Shown here: positions 55,228 to 64,000 of the stretch, one piece after another
How the letters are laid out: each line of letters starts with the position of its first letter
How positions within the stretch are numbered: position 1 is the stretch's first letter
Source: WRGT01 sp942493035
Lineage (GTDB): Bacteria; Spirochaetota; UBA4802; UBA5550
Direction: 5' to 3'
Assembly (NCBI GenBank): GCA_942493035.1
Contig: OW818666.1
Coordinates: forward strand, 3,658,001-3,722,000
DNA: 64,000 bases
The notes under the pieces: model-generated
Seen by the model: only the letters and a program-made list of their open reading frames with translations
Databases searched by the model: none
What the model was told of the DNA's origin: nothing
Made by a program: the position numbers and the translations under genes

Positions 55228-56151
55228 TTAATTAAATACACAATTATAAATAATAAGCCATTTTTCAATATCTATTTCAGCTATTGCAATCAGATTTTCC
55301 TGATTGTCGGCTATTACAAAAAAATCGCTACCTCTATTTTCAAGAGATATTACTTCTTCTCTGCTGAAGAGGGCTCCGTTGGCGACGCGTGCCCTCCCTG
55401 CATCATTCAGAATTATTTTACTGAATCCCTTTAATACTTCCATAGGATTTAATAAAAATGATCTGTCAGTCAAATTTCCGCTTTCAGCAGCTTCCTTCAG
55501 TTCATCTACAGTAGCTGCATCTGATATATTAAAAACTCCAGAAGAAACTCTTCTTAAAGTGCTTAAACATGCCCCTGTTCCCATTTTCTCACCAAAGTCC
55601 CTGGCGAGTGATCTTACATATGTCCCTTTAGAACAGAAAACCTCAAAATCAATATATCCCATCAAGGGATCAATCTCTATTACATCAATACTGTATATAT
55701 TTACATCTCTTCCTGCAAGATTTATATCTTCGCCCGACCTCATCCGGTCGGATGCCCGTTTCCCGTCAATCTTCAATGCTGAATATTTCGGTGGTATCTG
55801 ATTTATACTCCCGGTAAACTGAGAGAGAGAATCAGCGGCACTGCTCCAGTCGATAGACGAAAACTGTTTTTCGGATATTATTTCTCCGGTAATATCACAG
55901 GTATCAGTTTCAATACCAAGCTGAATTCTTCCGGTATATCTTTTATCATCTTCAAGAAAAAATCTTGTAAGCCTTGTAGCATTCCCGGTACAGATTACCA
56001 TTAAACCAGTGGCAAATTTATCCAGAGTACCTGAATGACCGACTTTTTTTATCCCTGTAATTCTTTTTACGGCTGATATCAGATCAAAGGAGGTTTTACC
56101 TTCAGGCTTATCGAGCAGGATAACCGCATTATTAAAACCGGAAATTTTCAC
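55228..56151 (-). CDS. truB: tRNA pseudouridine(55) synthase TruB
   Basis: TruB makes pseudouridine 55 in the T-loop. Evidence is LLDKPEGKTSFDL at the start, KVGHSGTLDKFATGLMVICTG with the catalytic aspartate D43 (GTLDKFATG), then QIPPKYSALKIDGKRA and SKGTYVRSLARDFG. The C-terminal part has a PUA-like tail. It follows rbfA by 11 nt. Confidence 0.97.
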   Translation of the reverse strand: MKISGFNNAVILLDKPEGKTSFDLISAVKRITGIKKVGHSGTLDKFATGLMVICTGNATRLTRFFLEDDKRYTGRIQLGIETDTCDITGEIISEKQFSSIDWSSAADSLSQFTGSINQIPPKYSALKIDGKRASDRMRSGEDINLAGRDVNIYSIDVIEIDPLMGYIDFEVFCSKGTYVRSLARDFGEKMGTGACLSTLRRVSSGVFNISDAATVDELKEAAESGNLTDRSFLLNPMEVLKGFSKIILNDAGRARVANGALFSREEVISLENRGSDFFVIADNQENLIAIAEIDIEKWLIIYNCVFN

Positions 56152-56162
56152 AGATCTAAAAC

Positions 56163-56579
56163 TTAAATCTCCCCATCGCCATCTGAATCTTCTTTTTTAA
56201 GATCTTCTTCGTTTACATCTTCATCATCTTTACTATCGATAACGCCGGGGAGGTTATTGATTTTATTAACCATATCCACCCCTTCTTCGACTGATTTATC
56301 TAAATAGAAATATACCCTGGGCAGATTTCTGATTTTAAGCTCTTTACCAAGAAGTTTTTGAACAAATCCGCTGGAGGATCTTATCCCTTCCATACTCTTT
56401 CTAACGTCAGTAGAGCTGCCGAGAATTGAAACTCCTATTTTAGCTTCAGAATAATCCTTATTAAGCTCAACTCCGGTAATTGTAACAAATCCAATCCTCG
56501 GATCTTTGAGTTCTCTCATAATTATTTCAGAAACTATACGTTTAATTAATTCTTCAAGTCTGTCTTTTCTATATTTCAT
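56163..56579 (-). CDS. rbfA: ribosome-binding factor A
   Basis: The 138-residue protein has the RbfA KH-like fold: RLEELIKRIVSEIIMRELKDPRIGFVTITGVE, then DYSEAKIGVSILG and LPRVYFYLDKSVEEG. It has an acidic C-terminal tail (about 25 residues, KDDEDVNEEDLKKEDSDG). RbfA helps 16S 5' end maturation. It lies 14 nt after infB. Confidence 0.96.
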   Translation of the reverse strand: MKYRKDRLEELIKRIVSEIIMRELKDPRIGFVTITGVELNKDYSEAKIGVSILGSSTDVRKSMEGIRSSSGFVQKLLGKELKIRNLPRVYFYLDKSVEEGVDMVNKINNLPGVIDSKDDEDVNEEDLKKEDSDGDGEI

Positions 56580-56593
56580 TAGTAATTCTTCTT

Positions 56594-59545
56594 TTATAAC
56601 TTCTTAGCGATCTGAATTACTTCATAAGCCTCAAAAGTATCCCCTTCTTTCATATCATTGAAATTATCTGTTGAGAATCCGAATTCCTGACCGGCTTCAA
56701 CGACAGATACATCATCTTTATATCTCTTAAGCGATGCGAGAGGACCGTCAAATACAACAACTCCTTCTCTCAGTATTCTCATCTTCGCCTTTCTTGTAAT
56801 CTTGCCCGACATACATACACAACCTGCAATTGAACCGATTTTCGACACCTTGAATACCTGTCTGATCTCACCTGTACCGAGTATCTTCTCTTCGAATATC
56901 GGAGAGAGCATCCCTTCCATTGCAGCCTTAATATCATCTGTTGCTTCAAAGATAATGTTATAGAACTTAATTGAAACATTTTCCTTATCTGCAAGATCGG
57001 AAACCTTACCCGTTGGTCTTACATGGTAACCGATAATAATCGCATTTGAGGCTGAAGCAAGCATAACATCTGAATCGTTAATTCCGCCCGCTCCTGAATG
57101 TATTACACGTACTCTTATCTCTTCGTTAGACAGTTTTTCCAGAGCCTCAGTCAATGCCTGTGCCGAACCGTCAACATCTGCTTTAACAATAACAACAAGA
57201 TCTTTAACTTCACCCTCTTTAATCATCTCGTTGAGAGATTCGAGAGTTACTTTTCTTACTTTCTTGGCTGATTCGATTCTCTTGTATTCAAGACGTTTCT
57301 GAGAAACCTGTTTAGCCGTACGGTCCCCTTCAACACATTCGAAAGGATCGCCTGCTGCAGGAACTCCGGATATACCGAGTATTTCTACAGGAACAGAAGG
57401 TCCGGCTTCTTCAATCGGAATACCTTTATCATCAAACATTGCCCGTACTTTACCGGAGTAAACTCCAACTACAAACGGATCTCCAACATGTAGAGTTCCA
57501 GACTGGATAAGTACTGTACTCACCGCGCCACGGCCCGGATCGAGTCTTGATTCTATTACTGCTCCCTTTGCAAGGAGTTTCGGATTTGCCTTAAGTTCAA
57601 GCATCTCTGCCTGAATAATTACTAGTTCAAGAAGCTGATCTATATTCAGATTCTGCTTTGCACTGATCTCTGCAAAAAGAGTAGTACCACCCCACTCTTC
57701 AGGGATCAGTCCGAATTGTGTTAATTCCTGTCTTACTTTAGCAGTATTAGCTTCAGGAAGATCTATTTTGTTTATCGCTACAATTATCGGAACATTAGCG
57801 GCCTTTGCGTGGCTGATTGCTTCAATAGTCTGAGGCATTACACCGTCATTTGCAGCTACAACCAGAATAACGATGTCTGTTATACTTGCTCCACGCGCCC
57901 TCATGGTTGTGAACGCTGCGTGTCCCGGAGTATCAAAAAATGTTATTTTTTTATCTCCAACTGCAACAGTATAAGCACCTATATGCTGAGTAATTCCGCC
58001 GAATTCACTTTCAATTACTTTAGCGGATCTGATTGCGTCAAGAAGTCTGGTTTTACCATGGTCAACATGACCCATTACAGTTACAACAGGGGGACGGGTT
58101 ACTGAATCTTCAGCCTTATCCTCCTGGTCATTTTTAATAACAGTCTCATCAAATAGAGATACAACACTTACTTCGGTATTATACTCGGCTGAAAGAATAG
58201 AAGCTGTATCCGAGTCTATTACCTGATTTATAGTAGCCATAACGCCAAGCTTCATCAATTTTCCGATTACTTCACTGGCTTTAACATTCAGTTTTTTAGA
58301 AAGCTCACCAACGGTTACACTTTCAGTAATATTTATCTTGTCAGGAGAAGCGAGTCTTCTGAGCTCTGCAGTCTGCTTTTTCTTGAGAATTAAAGCTTTT
58401 TCCGCATCCTCTTTTTCCCGTTTGTTCAATCTGCGGGATTCTTTTTCTTTGTGTTTCTCTTTCTCTTTCTCTTTATCGAGACCTTTATTCTTTTTAGCTG
58501 CCTGATCGTCTATTTCTATTGAAGAAGGCGCATCATCTTTTCCGCCCGGCCTTCTGCCTGCTCCGCCTCTTGGAGCGCCATCTCTACCCGGTCCTCCGGT
58601 TCTGCTGTCAGTTCTCTGTCCCTGCGGACGCGGTCTTCCGTCAGATGAACCCTGATACGGCGTACGCTGACCGGTTCCCTGTCCCTGCGGACGCGGTGGT
58701 CTTCCGTCAGATGATCCCTGATATGGTGTGCGCTGTCCGGTTCCCTGTCCCTGCGGACGCGGATTTGAACCCTGATATGGTGTTCGCTGACCGGTTCCCT
58801 GTCCCTGCGGACGCGGCGGTCTGCTGTCTGATGATCCCTGATACGGTGTTCGCTGACCGGTTCCCTGTCCCTGCGGACGCGGATTTGAACCCTGATATGG
58901 TGTGCGCTGACCAGTTCCCTGACCCTGCGGACGAGGAGGTCTGCTGTCTGATGATCCCTGATATGGTGTACGCTGACCTGTTCCCTGCCCCTGTGGACGC
59001 GGTGGTCTGCTGTCTGTTCTATTATCTGTACCTGATCCCTGAGGACGGGGAGGTCTGCTGTCTGAAGAGCCCTGTGGTCTTTCAGGTCTTCTCTCTGTTC
59101 CCGGTGTTTGAGATACATGCGGTCTTTTCTCAACTTCCTTTTCGGGTAAAGCTGCTGCCTCTGAAGGAGTCACCTTTTCTGCAGATTCAGCCGTAACAAT
59201 CTTTTCATGTTTTACCGGTACAGCTGTTTCCACCTCATGAATCTCTTCATGAGGATGCTCTTCAGCACCATCGGCTTTTTCCCTTAATTCAAGACCTTTT
59301 TTCTTTCTTATATCATCAGATAAATCTACTTTCTTTTTAAGTTTTATTTTTTTATTCTTTCGTGCTTTTTCGGCATCTTCAAGTTTTCTCTTTTTAACAC
59401 TTTCGATTCTTCTTTCCACAAGAAAAGCTTCATGTTCATTTAACTCAGCTGCAGAATCTTTACATGTAATACTCAGCTCTTTACATATCTCAACTACATC
59501 ATCAATAGTAATAAAATTTTTTGTCGCAACGTCAATAGCTTTCAT
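56594..59545 (-). CDS. infB: translation initiation factor IF-2
   Basis: IF-2 places initiator tRNA on the 30S subunit. The G domain has GHVDHGKTRLLDAI near residue 490, DTPGHAAFTTMRARG near 538 and NKIDLP near 592; domains for 50S and fMet-tRNA binding follow to residue 983. The N-terminal part is unusual: charged lysine/glutamate helices, then a proline/glycine/glutamine-rich tandem repeat (separate entry), then the IF2_N fold (NITESVTVGELSKKL). I use the ATG at 59545, with AGGA 6 nt upstream; the frame extends two codons to a TTG. Confidence 0.97.
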   Translation of the reverse strand: MKAIDVATKNFITIDDVVEICKELSITCKDSAAELNEHEAFLVERRIESVKKRKLEDAEKARKNKKIKLKKKVDLSDDIRKKKGLELREKADGAEEHPHEEIHEVETAVPVKHEKIVTAESAEKVTPSEAAALPEKEVEKRPHVSQTPGTERRPERPQGSSDSRPPRPQGSGTDNRTDSRPPRPQGQGTGQRTPYQGSSDSRPPRPQGQGTGQRTPYQGSNPRPQGQGTGQRTPYQGSSDSRPPRPQGQGTGQRTPYQGSNPRPQGQGTGQRTPYQGSSDGRPPRPQGQGTGQRTPYQGSSDGRPRPQGQRTDSRTGGPGRDGAPRGGAGRRPGGKDDAPSSIEIDDQAAKKNKGLDKEKEKEKHKEKESRRLNKREKEDAEKALILKKKQTAELRRLASPDKINITESVTVGELSKKLNVKASEVIGKLMKLGVMATINQVIDSDTASILSAEYNTEVSVVSLFDETVIKNDQEDKAEDSVTRPPVVTVMGHVDHGKTRLLDAIRSAKVIESEFGGITQHIGAYTVAVGDKKITFFDTPGHAAFTTMRARGASITDIVILVVAANDGVMPQTIEAISHAKAANVPIIVAINKIDLPEANTAKVRQELTQFGLIPEEWGGTTLFAEISAKQNLNIDQLLELVIIQAEMLELKANPKLLAKGAVIESRLDPGRGAVSTVLIQSGTLHVGDPFVVGVYSGKVRAMFDDKGIPIEEAGPSVPVEILGISGVPAAGDPFECVEGDRTAKQVSQKRLEYKRIESAKKVRKVTLESLNEMIKEGEVKDLVVIVKADVDGSAQALTEALEKLSNEEIRVRVIHSGAGGINDSDVMLASASNAIIIGYHVRPTGKVSDLADKENVSIKFYNIIFEATDDIKAAMEGMLSPIFEEKILGTGEIRQVFKVSKIGSIAGCVCMSGKITRKAKMRILREGVVVFDGPLASLKRYKDDVSVVEAGQEFGFSTDNFNDMKEGDTFEAYEVIQIAKKL
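58614..59015 (-). repeat. in-frame tandem repeat in infB
   Basis: Six copies of PQGQGTGQRTPYQG are separated alternately by long (SSDSRPPR) and short (SNPR) links, so a longer two-unit period is visible at DNA level. The bases are more GC-rich than the rest of the gene. The repeats fall in the disordered N-terminal part, before the G domain, and keep the frame throughout. Confidence 0.85.
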
Positions 59546-59566
59546 GAACAATCCTGTTTTTAAATT

Positions 59567-60904
59567 TTATACGTGATCTTCATCCGGAGATTCTTCCCCT
59601 GCATCAGAGTCTTCCCCATCTTCAAAATCAACCACATCAGCCAGAATTTCCAGAATTCTCTGAGCGGTCTTCTCACCAATGCCTTCTATTTTCATCAGGT
59701 CTTCGAAAGATCTCTCTACAAGATCTTCTACAGAGAAAATGCCTGCTTTTTCAAGTATCTTAATTATACGAGGCTCAAGATCTACAAGCTCCTCAAGAGG
59801 TGTTTCATCAGTTTCACTTGTAGAAAAAAGCTGATCCACAATTGATCTCGATTCACTGGTACCGAGAAATGACTGATAAGTCTCTTCAGTTTTAATATCT
59901 ATATCAAATCCGCATAATCTTGAGGCAAGTCTTACATTATGACCGGACCGTCCCACTGCAAGTGAGTACTGATCATTATCAACAACAGCTATAACACCGC
60001 CGCCGGAAGTCTGTACAACTTCTTTAACTTTAGCAGGAGTTAAAGCATTAGCCGCCATTATTTTCTTATCTTCGTAATAAGCAACAACATCTATTTTTTC
60101 GCCCTCAAGCTCTCTTACAATGGATTGAATCCGTATACCCTTCATACCAACGCAGGCACCAACAGAGTCAACGTCATCTCTATCGCTTGCAACAGCGACT
60201 TTTGTTCTCATTCCGGGCTCTCTTACAATTTTGACAATATTTACAATGCCGTCATATATTTCAGGAATTTCCATCTCGAAAAGTTTTTCCACAAATTTGG
60301 GATTGGCTCTCGATAAAATTACATCGGGACCCTTGGCACTTTTCTGAACCGATAAAATAAGAGCTTTAATCCTGTCTCCGATTTTATATCTTTCAAGAGG
60401 ATTCTGCTCTCTTAAAGGAAGCAATCCCTCAGTTTTACCGAGATCAACAAAAAGATTATCTCTTGTACGTCTCTGCAGATAACCGTTTATAAGCTCCCCT
60501 TCTCTACCGCTGTACTCATTATAAATAATATTCTTTTCAGCTTCTTTAATCTTCTGAATTATTACCTGTTTAGCTGTTTGAGCAGCAATTCTGCCGAATG
60601 AATCGAAAGGATTCTCTTCAACATAAATCTCATCACCCAGTTCAACATTCTTCTGGATCTTGAGAGCTTTATCATATGCAATCTCTTCAGCAGGGAGAGT
60701 AGGATTTTTAACTACCATTTTCTTAGTTACGATTTTAACAGTATTTTTATCTCTGTCAAAAGCAACCTTAACATTCTCCACAGCCCCGTACTGCTTCTTA
60801 AAAGCTGAAAGCATAGCCGATTCAACTAAACTCTCAATCTCATCCCTCGGGATCCCTTTATCTGTTGCGATCTGATGCAAGGCTTCAAAAAAGTTGTTAC
60901 TCAT
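59567..60904 (-). CDS. nusA: transcription termination/antitermination factor NusA
   Basis: A 445-residue NusA. The N-terminal polymerase-binding part is followed by an S1-like region (LINGYLQRRTRDNLFVDLG), two KH domains (VGACVGMKGIRIQSIVREL and VGRSGHNVRLASRL) and a C-terminal helix-hairpin-helix (LMKIEGIGEKTAQRILEIL) that many other NusA proteins lack. The end is acidic. It lies 12 nt after rimP and 21 nt before infB. Confidence 0.97.
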   Translation of the reverse strand: MSNNFFEALHQIATDKGIPRDEIESLVESAMLSAFKKQYGAVENVKVAFDRDKNTVKIVTKKMVVKNPTLPAEEIAYDKALKIQKNVELGDEIYVEENPFDSFGRIAAQTAKQVIIQKIKEAEKNIIYNEYSGREGELINGYLQRRTRDNLFVDLGKTEGLLPLREQNPLERYKIGDRIKALILSVQKSAKGPDVILSRANPKFVEKLFEMEIPEIYDGIVNIVKIVREPGMRTKVAVASDRDDVDSVGACVGMKGIRIQSIVRELEGEKIDVVAYYEDKKIMAANALTPAKVKEVVQTSGGGVIAVVDNDQYSLAVGRSGHNVRLASRLCGFDIDIKTEETYQSFLGTSESRSIVDQLFSTSETDETPLEELVDLEPRIIKILEKAGIFSVEDLVERSFEDLMKIEGIGEKTAQRILEILADVVDFEDGEDSDAGEESPDEDHV

Positions 60905-60916
60905 TTCACTAAACCT

Positions 60917-61366
60917 TTAATAATCTAAATTGGCGTTAACAATATCTTTGTGACTAATTACAATCTTATTCTTTTCTTCGGAAATTTCAATTTCATTTTC
61001 AGTTATCTCTGAAAGAATTCCCTTCGCTACCCTCTGTTCACCATTAAATGCGTAAATAACCTTTACGGGAGCGTTTTTATATTTAATAAACTCGTCAACA
61101 TTCTTTAATCTGCGGTTTATGCCCGGTGAAGAGATCTCAAGGGAATAGTCGGGGAGAATTCCGCTCTCATCAAGCAATAAAGCTAATTCTCTGCTGTAAT
61201 TCTCACAATCACTATGAGAAACAGGCTTTTCGCCATCAATTTTGATGGTTAATTTCGTATGTACACCGCTAAGATAAACAGATGATTCGTAAATCGAGTA
61301 ACCTGAATTTTCTGCAGCTTTGTCTATAATTTTTATAATATCATCTTTCAGCATAAGCCTTTCCAT
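60917..61366 (-). CDS. rimP: ribosome maturation factor RimP
   Basis: The 149-residue protein has the RimP pattern: LTIKIDGEKPVSHSDCENYSRELALLLDE and YSLEISSPGINRRL. It opens the rimP-nusA-infB-rbfA-truB-rpsO-pnp operon. Two starts are possible: ATG at 61366, which begins just after a terminator-like hairpin, and ATG at 61354, preceded by GGAAAGG at a short distance. Confidence 0.94.
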   Translation of the reverse strand: MERLMLKDDIIKIIDKAAENSGYSIYESSVYLSGVHTKLTIKIDGEKPVSHSDCENYSRELALLLDESGILPDYSLEISSPGINRRLKNVDEFIKYKNAPVKVIYAFNGEQRVAKGILSEITENEIEISEEKNKIVISHKDIVNANLDY

Positions 61367-61369
61367 GCA

Positions 61370-61396
61370 TAAAAAAGGAGTGGCGCCGCCACTCCT
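61370..61396 (-). terminator. terminator-like hairpin directly upstream of rimP (possible attenuator)
   Basis: On the rimP strand, AGGAGTGGCG-G-CGCCACTCCT (61396-61376) is a perfect 10-bp stem followed by TTTTTT, ending about 4 nt before the upstream rimP ATG. There is no room for a promoter between the hairpin and the gene, so transcripts must read through it. A second AGGAGTG upstream (61609-61615) could pair with the 3' arm instead. The rest of 61397-61637 shows no tRNA or other gene. Confidence 0.7.
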
Positions 61397-61637
61397 AACC
61401 AGTCGTCATTATCATATCGCTCACTTTTTTTTCAACTGTTTTTTTAATTAATAATTATCACTGCCGGTTTTCAGCATCAGAATATCTAAACCGCATGTAA
61501 ATTAGCAGTATGCCAGTCCCGATAACTCAATTTTAACAGAATCCAGATGCCGGCAGACCCCTATTAAGCCCCGAAGAAGTATTCTGAGTTTATAGATGCA
61601 GACTCCTGCACTCCTCAAAACAGAATTTTAGACAGCT

Positions 61638-62726
61638 TTAAACTTTTAATTTAACTGGATCTTTTGTTTTCATCTCTTCGAAGAAAATATCATTTTCACC
61701 TGTGTATGCGCTCAAATAATCTATTTCACTCAGATCAAATGGCTTCACACCGTAAACGGCAGGTTCCAGCATCTCCCATACCCTGACAGTCTGTTCAATT
61801 GCTGATTTTATAAGATGTAGAACCGATTCGTATCTGAATCCTCTCTGATTTGCCGGATACTGCCATCTCCCCTGATGAATATTCATCGCATCCTCATCCA
61901 CTCTTTTAGGAAGCGGATATCTTACAAAAAAATCTGAATAAGTCAGCGGATTTTCGCACAATCTGTCTATGATGTTTATCCATTTAGGATCAACAGTTCT
62001 TTTTATTTTATAAGAGAGCTGGATACCCATAGGTATTCTATCAAAATTTTTAACAGGTCCGGTATCCCCATCAATTTTTTCATTCTTTATATTTTTAAAG
62101 TATTTCTCCAGAAGAGGTGCATTTTCCCTCCTGAGTGATTCAAGTATCAGATATTTGATTGAAGGCCAGAGTAATTTTTTCCTTTTATACTCATATAAAG
62201 GGAGCATATCTTCTATAGAGCTTATAACAGGACCCATCTCGTCGCGATATATAAAGTAATTATCAATATTATACTGAAAACGAAGATTTCTTTTCCGCCA
62301 GTAATTGATATCGCCTCTATCCATCTTATCGGGAAAACCCGAGCTGTAGAAAATATATGGATGAAGAATTGCATCGGAAATAATATGTGATATATACCCA
62401 AGAAGATATCCTCTCTGAACTGAAGACCATTCATTTCTGCTGTCTTTATTGTTTATTACTATATCGGACATGTTCTGAAGAAAACCACGGCAGTGTTTAT
62501 CATGCAGAGCAAATGTTATCTCATGACCGTAACTGATCCCCTTAGCCTTTATATTCATATAATCGAATATATTCGGCCCTATAGATCCGAATAGCCCGGC
62601 CTTAAAATGTTCAGGAGTTGAAAAGAGTGTTTCAATCGACCGGTTAAGATAAGATCTGCTTTTATTTTTTAGTATACTCTCCACACTCTTACGGAAAATA
62701 TAATTGTGAGTATATATCCCCGGCAT
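61638..62726 (-). CDS. zinc-dependent phospholipase C-like protein
   Basis: The 362-residue protein begins MPGIYTHNYIFRKSVE and has FKAGLFGSIGPNIFDYMN near 40, GYLLGYISHIISDAILHPYIFYSSG near 110 with the paired H and D residues, as in the PF00882 zinc-dependent phospholipase C-like family. Many members are uncharacterised. No signal peptide is clear, so it may be cytoplasmic. It stands upstream of the rimP leader on the same strand. Confidence 0.85.
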   Translation of the reverse strand: MPGIYTHNYIFRKSVESILKNKSRSYLNRSIETLFSTPEHFKAGLFGSIGPNIFDYMNIKAKGISYGHEITFALHDKHCRGFLQNMSDIVINNKDSRNEWSSVQRGYLLGYISHIISDAILHPYIFYSSGFPDKMDRGDINYWRKRNLRFQYNIDNYFIYRDEMGPVISSIEDMLPLYEYKRKKLLWPSIKYLILESLRRENAPLLEKYFKNIKNEKIDGDTGPVKNFDRIPMGIQLSYKIKRTVDPKWINIIDRLCENPLTYSDFFVRYPLPKRVDEDAMNIHQGRWQYPANQRGFRYESVLHLIKSAIEQTVRVWEMLEPAVYGVKPFDLSEIDYLSAYTGENDIFFEEMKTKDPVKLKV

Positions 62727-62899
62727 CAGCCCTCCATTAGTTCGTTAACAAACGACCCCTCTATGTTTATATAGAAGTAAACTTATCACTGCTTGAATTA
62801 CCCTCTAATAATAATTATCAGTTTAGGATTGTCCAGTAATAAAAGAATTTGACTCCTGAACAGTTTATCCTAAACTATAGAAAACTCCTGGAAAAAATT

Positions 62900-63703
62900 A
62901 TGCGATACAGAGTATATCCGCTTCTTACAGGGCATTTCACCGTTGCCTTTAACGGGAAAGGTGACCTGAAGTTTCCGAAAGTAAAGAACATCCCGTCATA
63001 CATTTTTCTCATTGTTGATGAAAATGGAGAGGCTGTTTTAGTCGATACGGGTTTTGATTTAAACCATATTCCGGCACCTGATTCATTTGGAGAACGCGAA
63101 CCGCATCAGGAGATCCCTTATCTTATAAAACAGCAGGGAATCGATCCGCTCAATATAAAAAAAATAATCCAGACCCATCTCCACTGGGATCACGCAGCAG
63201 GGATTAAACATTTTCCCAATGCGGAGATTTATCTTCAATCAGGTGAGATTGAGGGACTTTTTCATCTTAGAGAATATGAAGAGACATCATTCTGTCCCGG
63301 ACACTGGCTGGACAGATTAGATGATTTTATACTCCTTGACGGGAATCAGGAGATACTCCCCGGCATTGAAGTCATAAGAACAGGGGGACATACTCACGGT
63401 CATCAGGCTGTAAAAATCCGGGGGGAGAGTCAAAGCATACTTCTTCTGGGGGATTCTCCATTTACATACGAATGGTTATGGACAATTGTACCTGAAGTAT
63501 ACTGGGATGAATACAGAGCCGGAGGAGGGGAGAAATTCTTCTGGAGAAATGAAACTCTCCCCTATATTGATAAATGGTACAAAAAGAGAAAGAGTGCCGA
63601 TCCCCTTCTTCTTAAAGATTACACAATTGGTGAACTTCAGAATATAGGGGATGTGCAGATTTTCTCTCACGATCCGGGACTTAAAGGTAGAGAATATATT
63701 TAA
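62900..63703 (+). CDS. metallo-beta-lactamase-fold hydrolase, AHL-lactonase-like
   Basis: HxHxDH reads HLHWDH near residue 93, with later ligands GGHTHGHQ near 176 and LLLGDSPFTYEW near 196. The start (YRVYPLLTGHF) and layout match N-acyl homoserine lactonase-like and related MBL enzymes, but the true substrate could be another ester or lactone. I use the ATG at 62900; a TTG at 62849 would add 17 residues. It converges with the UspA-like gene with a gap of one base. Confidence 0.8.
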   Translation: MRYRVYPLLTGHFTVAFNGKGDLKFPKVKNIPSYIFLIVDENGEAVLVDTGFDLNHIPAPDSFGEREPHQEIPYLIKQQGIDPLNIKKIIQTHLHWDHAAGIKHFPNAEIYLQSGEIEGLFHLREYEETSFCPGHWLDRLDDFILLDGNQEILPGIEVIRTGGHTHGHQAVKIRGESQSILLLGDSPFTYEWLWTIVPEVYWDEYRAGGGEKFFWRNETLPYIDKWYKKRKSADPLLLKDYTIGELQNIGDVQIFSHDPGLKGREYI

Positions 63704-63704
63704 A

Positions 63705-64000
63705 CTACTCCTCTTCAGCCACATTAAACATCAGTACAGGTTTTTTTGAATAACGGACTACCCGTTCACAACTGTTCTGATGGAGAATGTGTGTTAATCC
63801 GGTTCTTACATGATGTCCCATAATAATCAGGTCCACATCCAGTTCATCAGCTTTTTCAAGAATCTTAATTCCCGGATCACCAACCTCAATAATCGGTTCT
63901 ATATCCCTGTAATCCTCTGCCATTTTACCTATATATTTCTTCAGAAGATCCATAGCTTCAGTAACTGCACTCTCTCTGAAATCCTCCCATAGCCTGTAGG
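63705..64000 (-). CDS. universal stress protein (UspA-like), partial at the right edge
   Basis: The frame stays open to the window edge, so the N-terminus is outside. The visible part of about 97 residues has the UspA C-terminal half: GDPGIKILEKADELDVDLIIMGHH and the glycine-containing nucleotide loop region near GLTHILHQNSCERVV, then KKPVLMF. The typical G-x9-GS/T loop is altered (G-LTHILHQNS), so ATP binding is uncertain. The gene is read toward the MBL hydrolase. Confidence 0.85.
   Translation of the reverse strand, partial: YRLWEDFRESAVTEAMDLLKKYIGKMAEDYRDIEPIIEVGDPGIKILEKADELDVDLIIMGHHVRTGLTHILHQNSCERVVRYSKKPVLMFNVAEEE

Noticed and set aside
58614..59015. Regular repeats that could be mistaken for a CRISPR array
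   Set aside because: The repeats keep the reading frame of infB and the units between them are also repeated, so there are no unique spacers.
58519..59196. Long plus-strand frame (225 aa) and a second minus-strand frame over the infB repeats
   Set aside because: They are open only because the repeat unit has no stops in these frames. The products are repetitive, cysteine/proline-rich or arginine/histidine-rich, and infB itself clearly uses the other frame.
61397..61637. Possible tRNA gene upstream of rimP, as with metY in enterobacteria
   Set aside because: I find no T-loop (GTTCRA) or acceptor-stem pairing in the interval on either strand.

Overview
The window reads as chromosomal DNA from an AT-rich, double-membraned bacterium. 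Lipoprotein signals, a porin-like protein, an LysM/M23 envelope peptidase and a bactofilin all point that way. The minus-strand order rimP-nusA-infB-rbfA-truB-rpsO-pnp-M16 peptidase, the bactofilin/M23 pair, and the mix of chemoreceptor, class III cyclase, PilZ and WG-repeat proteins fit a spirochaete-like (Spirochaetota) genome best. That placement is inference from gene content and order; no rRNA is present to settle it. I see no prophage, CRISPR array, rRNA or tRNA.

Layout. 1-5.4 kb (+): end of an unknown gene, tsaD, an unknown 315-aa protein, a double-HKD phospholipase D-like protein, radC and an esterase-fold protein that lacks its serine. 5.4-9.6 kb (-): a pyrB-pyrC run ending in an orphan adenine methyltransferase. 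9.8-14 kb: two glycerophosphodiester phosphodiesterases around an MFS carrier, then a PAP2 phosphatase. 14-17.4 kb (-): HAMP protein, TauE/SafE permease and chemoreceptor in one operon. 17.5-28.4 kb: single genes (B12-type radical SAM, DUF3024, EamA with a histidine tail, YqaA-like, TerB-like, PilZ, MarC, DUF2459, SUKH-like, chromate transporter, RNase Z-like, TPR-like lipoprotein). 28.6-35.4 kb (-): the most unusual locus, a tight operon of a receptor nucleotide cyclase, an MFS protein carrying the same long sensory module, and a DUF2156 transferase. 35.7-47 kb: TatD, GNAT, YacP-like nuclease, a WG-repeat protein, a crotonase, an extended SfsA, a toxin-antitoxin pair, YgiQ, and a porin-like protein with an Ig-like lipoprotein. 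47-61.4 kb (-): glyS, M23 peptidase, bactofilin and the translation/RNA-decay operon. 61.6-64 kb: a zinc phospholipase C-like protein, an MBL hydrolase and the C-terminal part of a UspA-like protein.

Mobile and repeat content. A small MITE-like element of about 120 bp occurs six times between genes. It has terminal inverted repeats (CAGTATTTATTCCT type), a GC-rich central hairpin and, at several copies, a 9-bp target duplication. Two other short hairpin repeat families, several single REP-like palindromes and an in-frame tandem repeat inside infB are also present.

Coordinates follow the start codons I prefer; where I moved a start inward because of a ribosome binding site or a signal peptide, the entry says so. 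All family calls come from reading motifs, without database searches.
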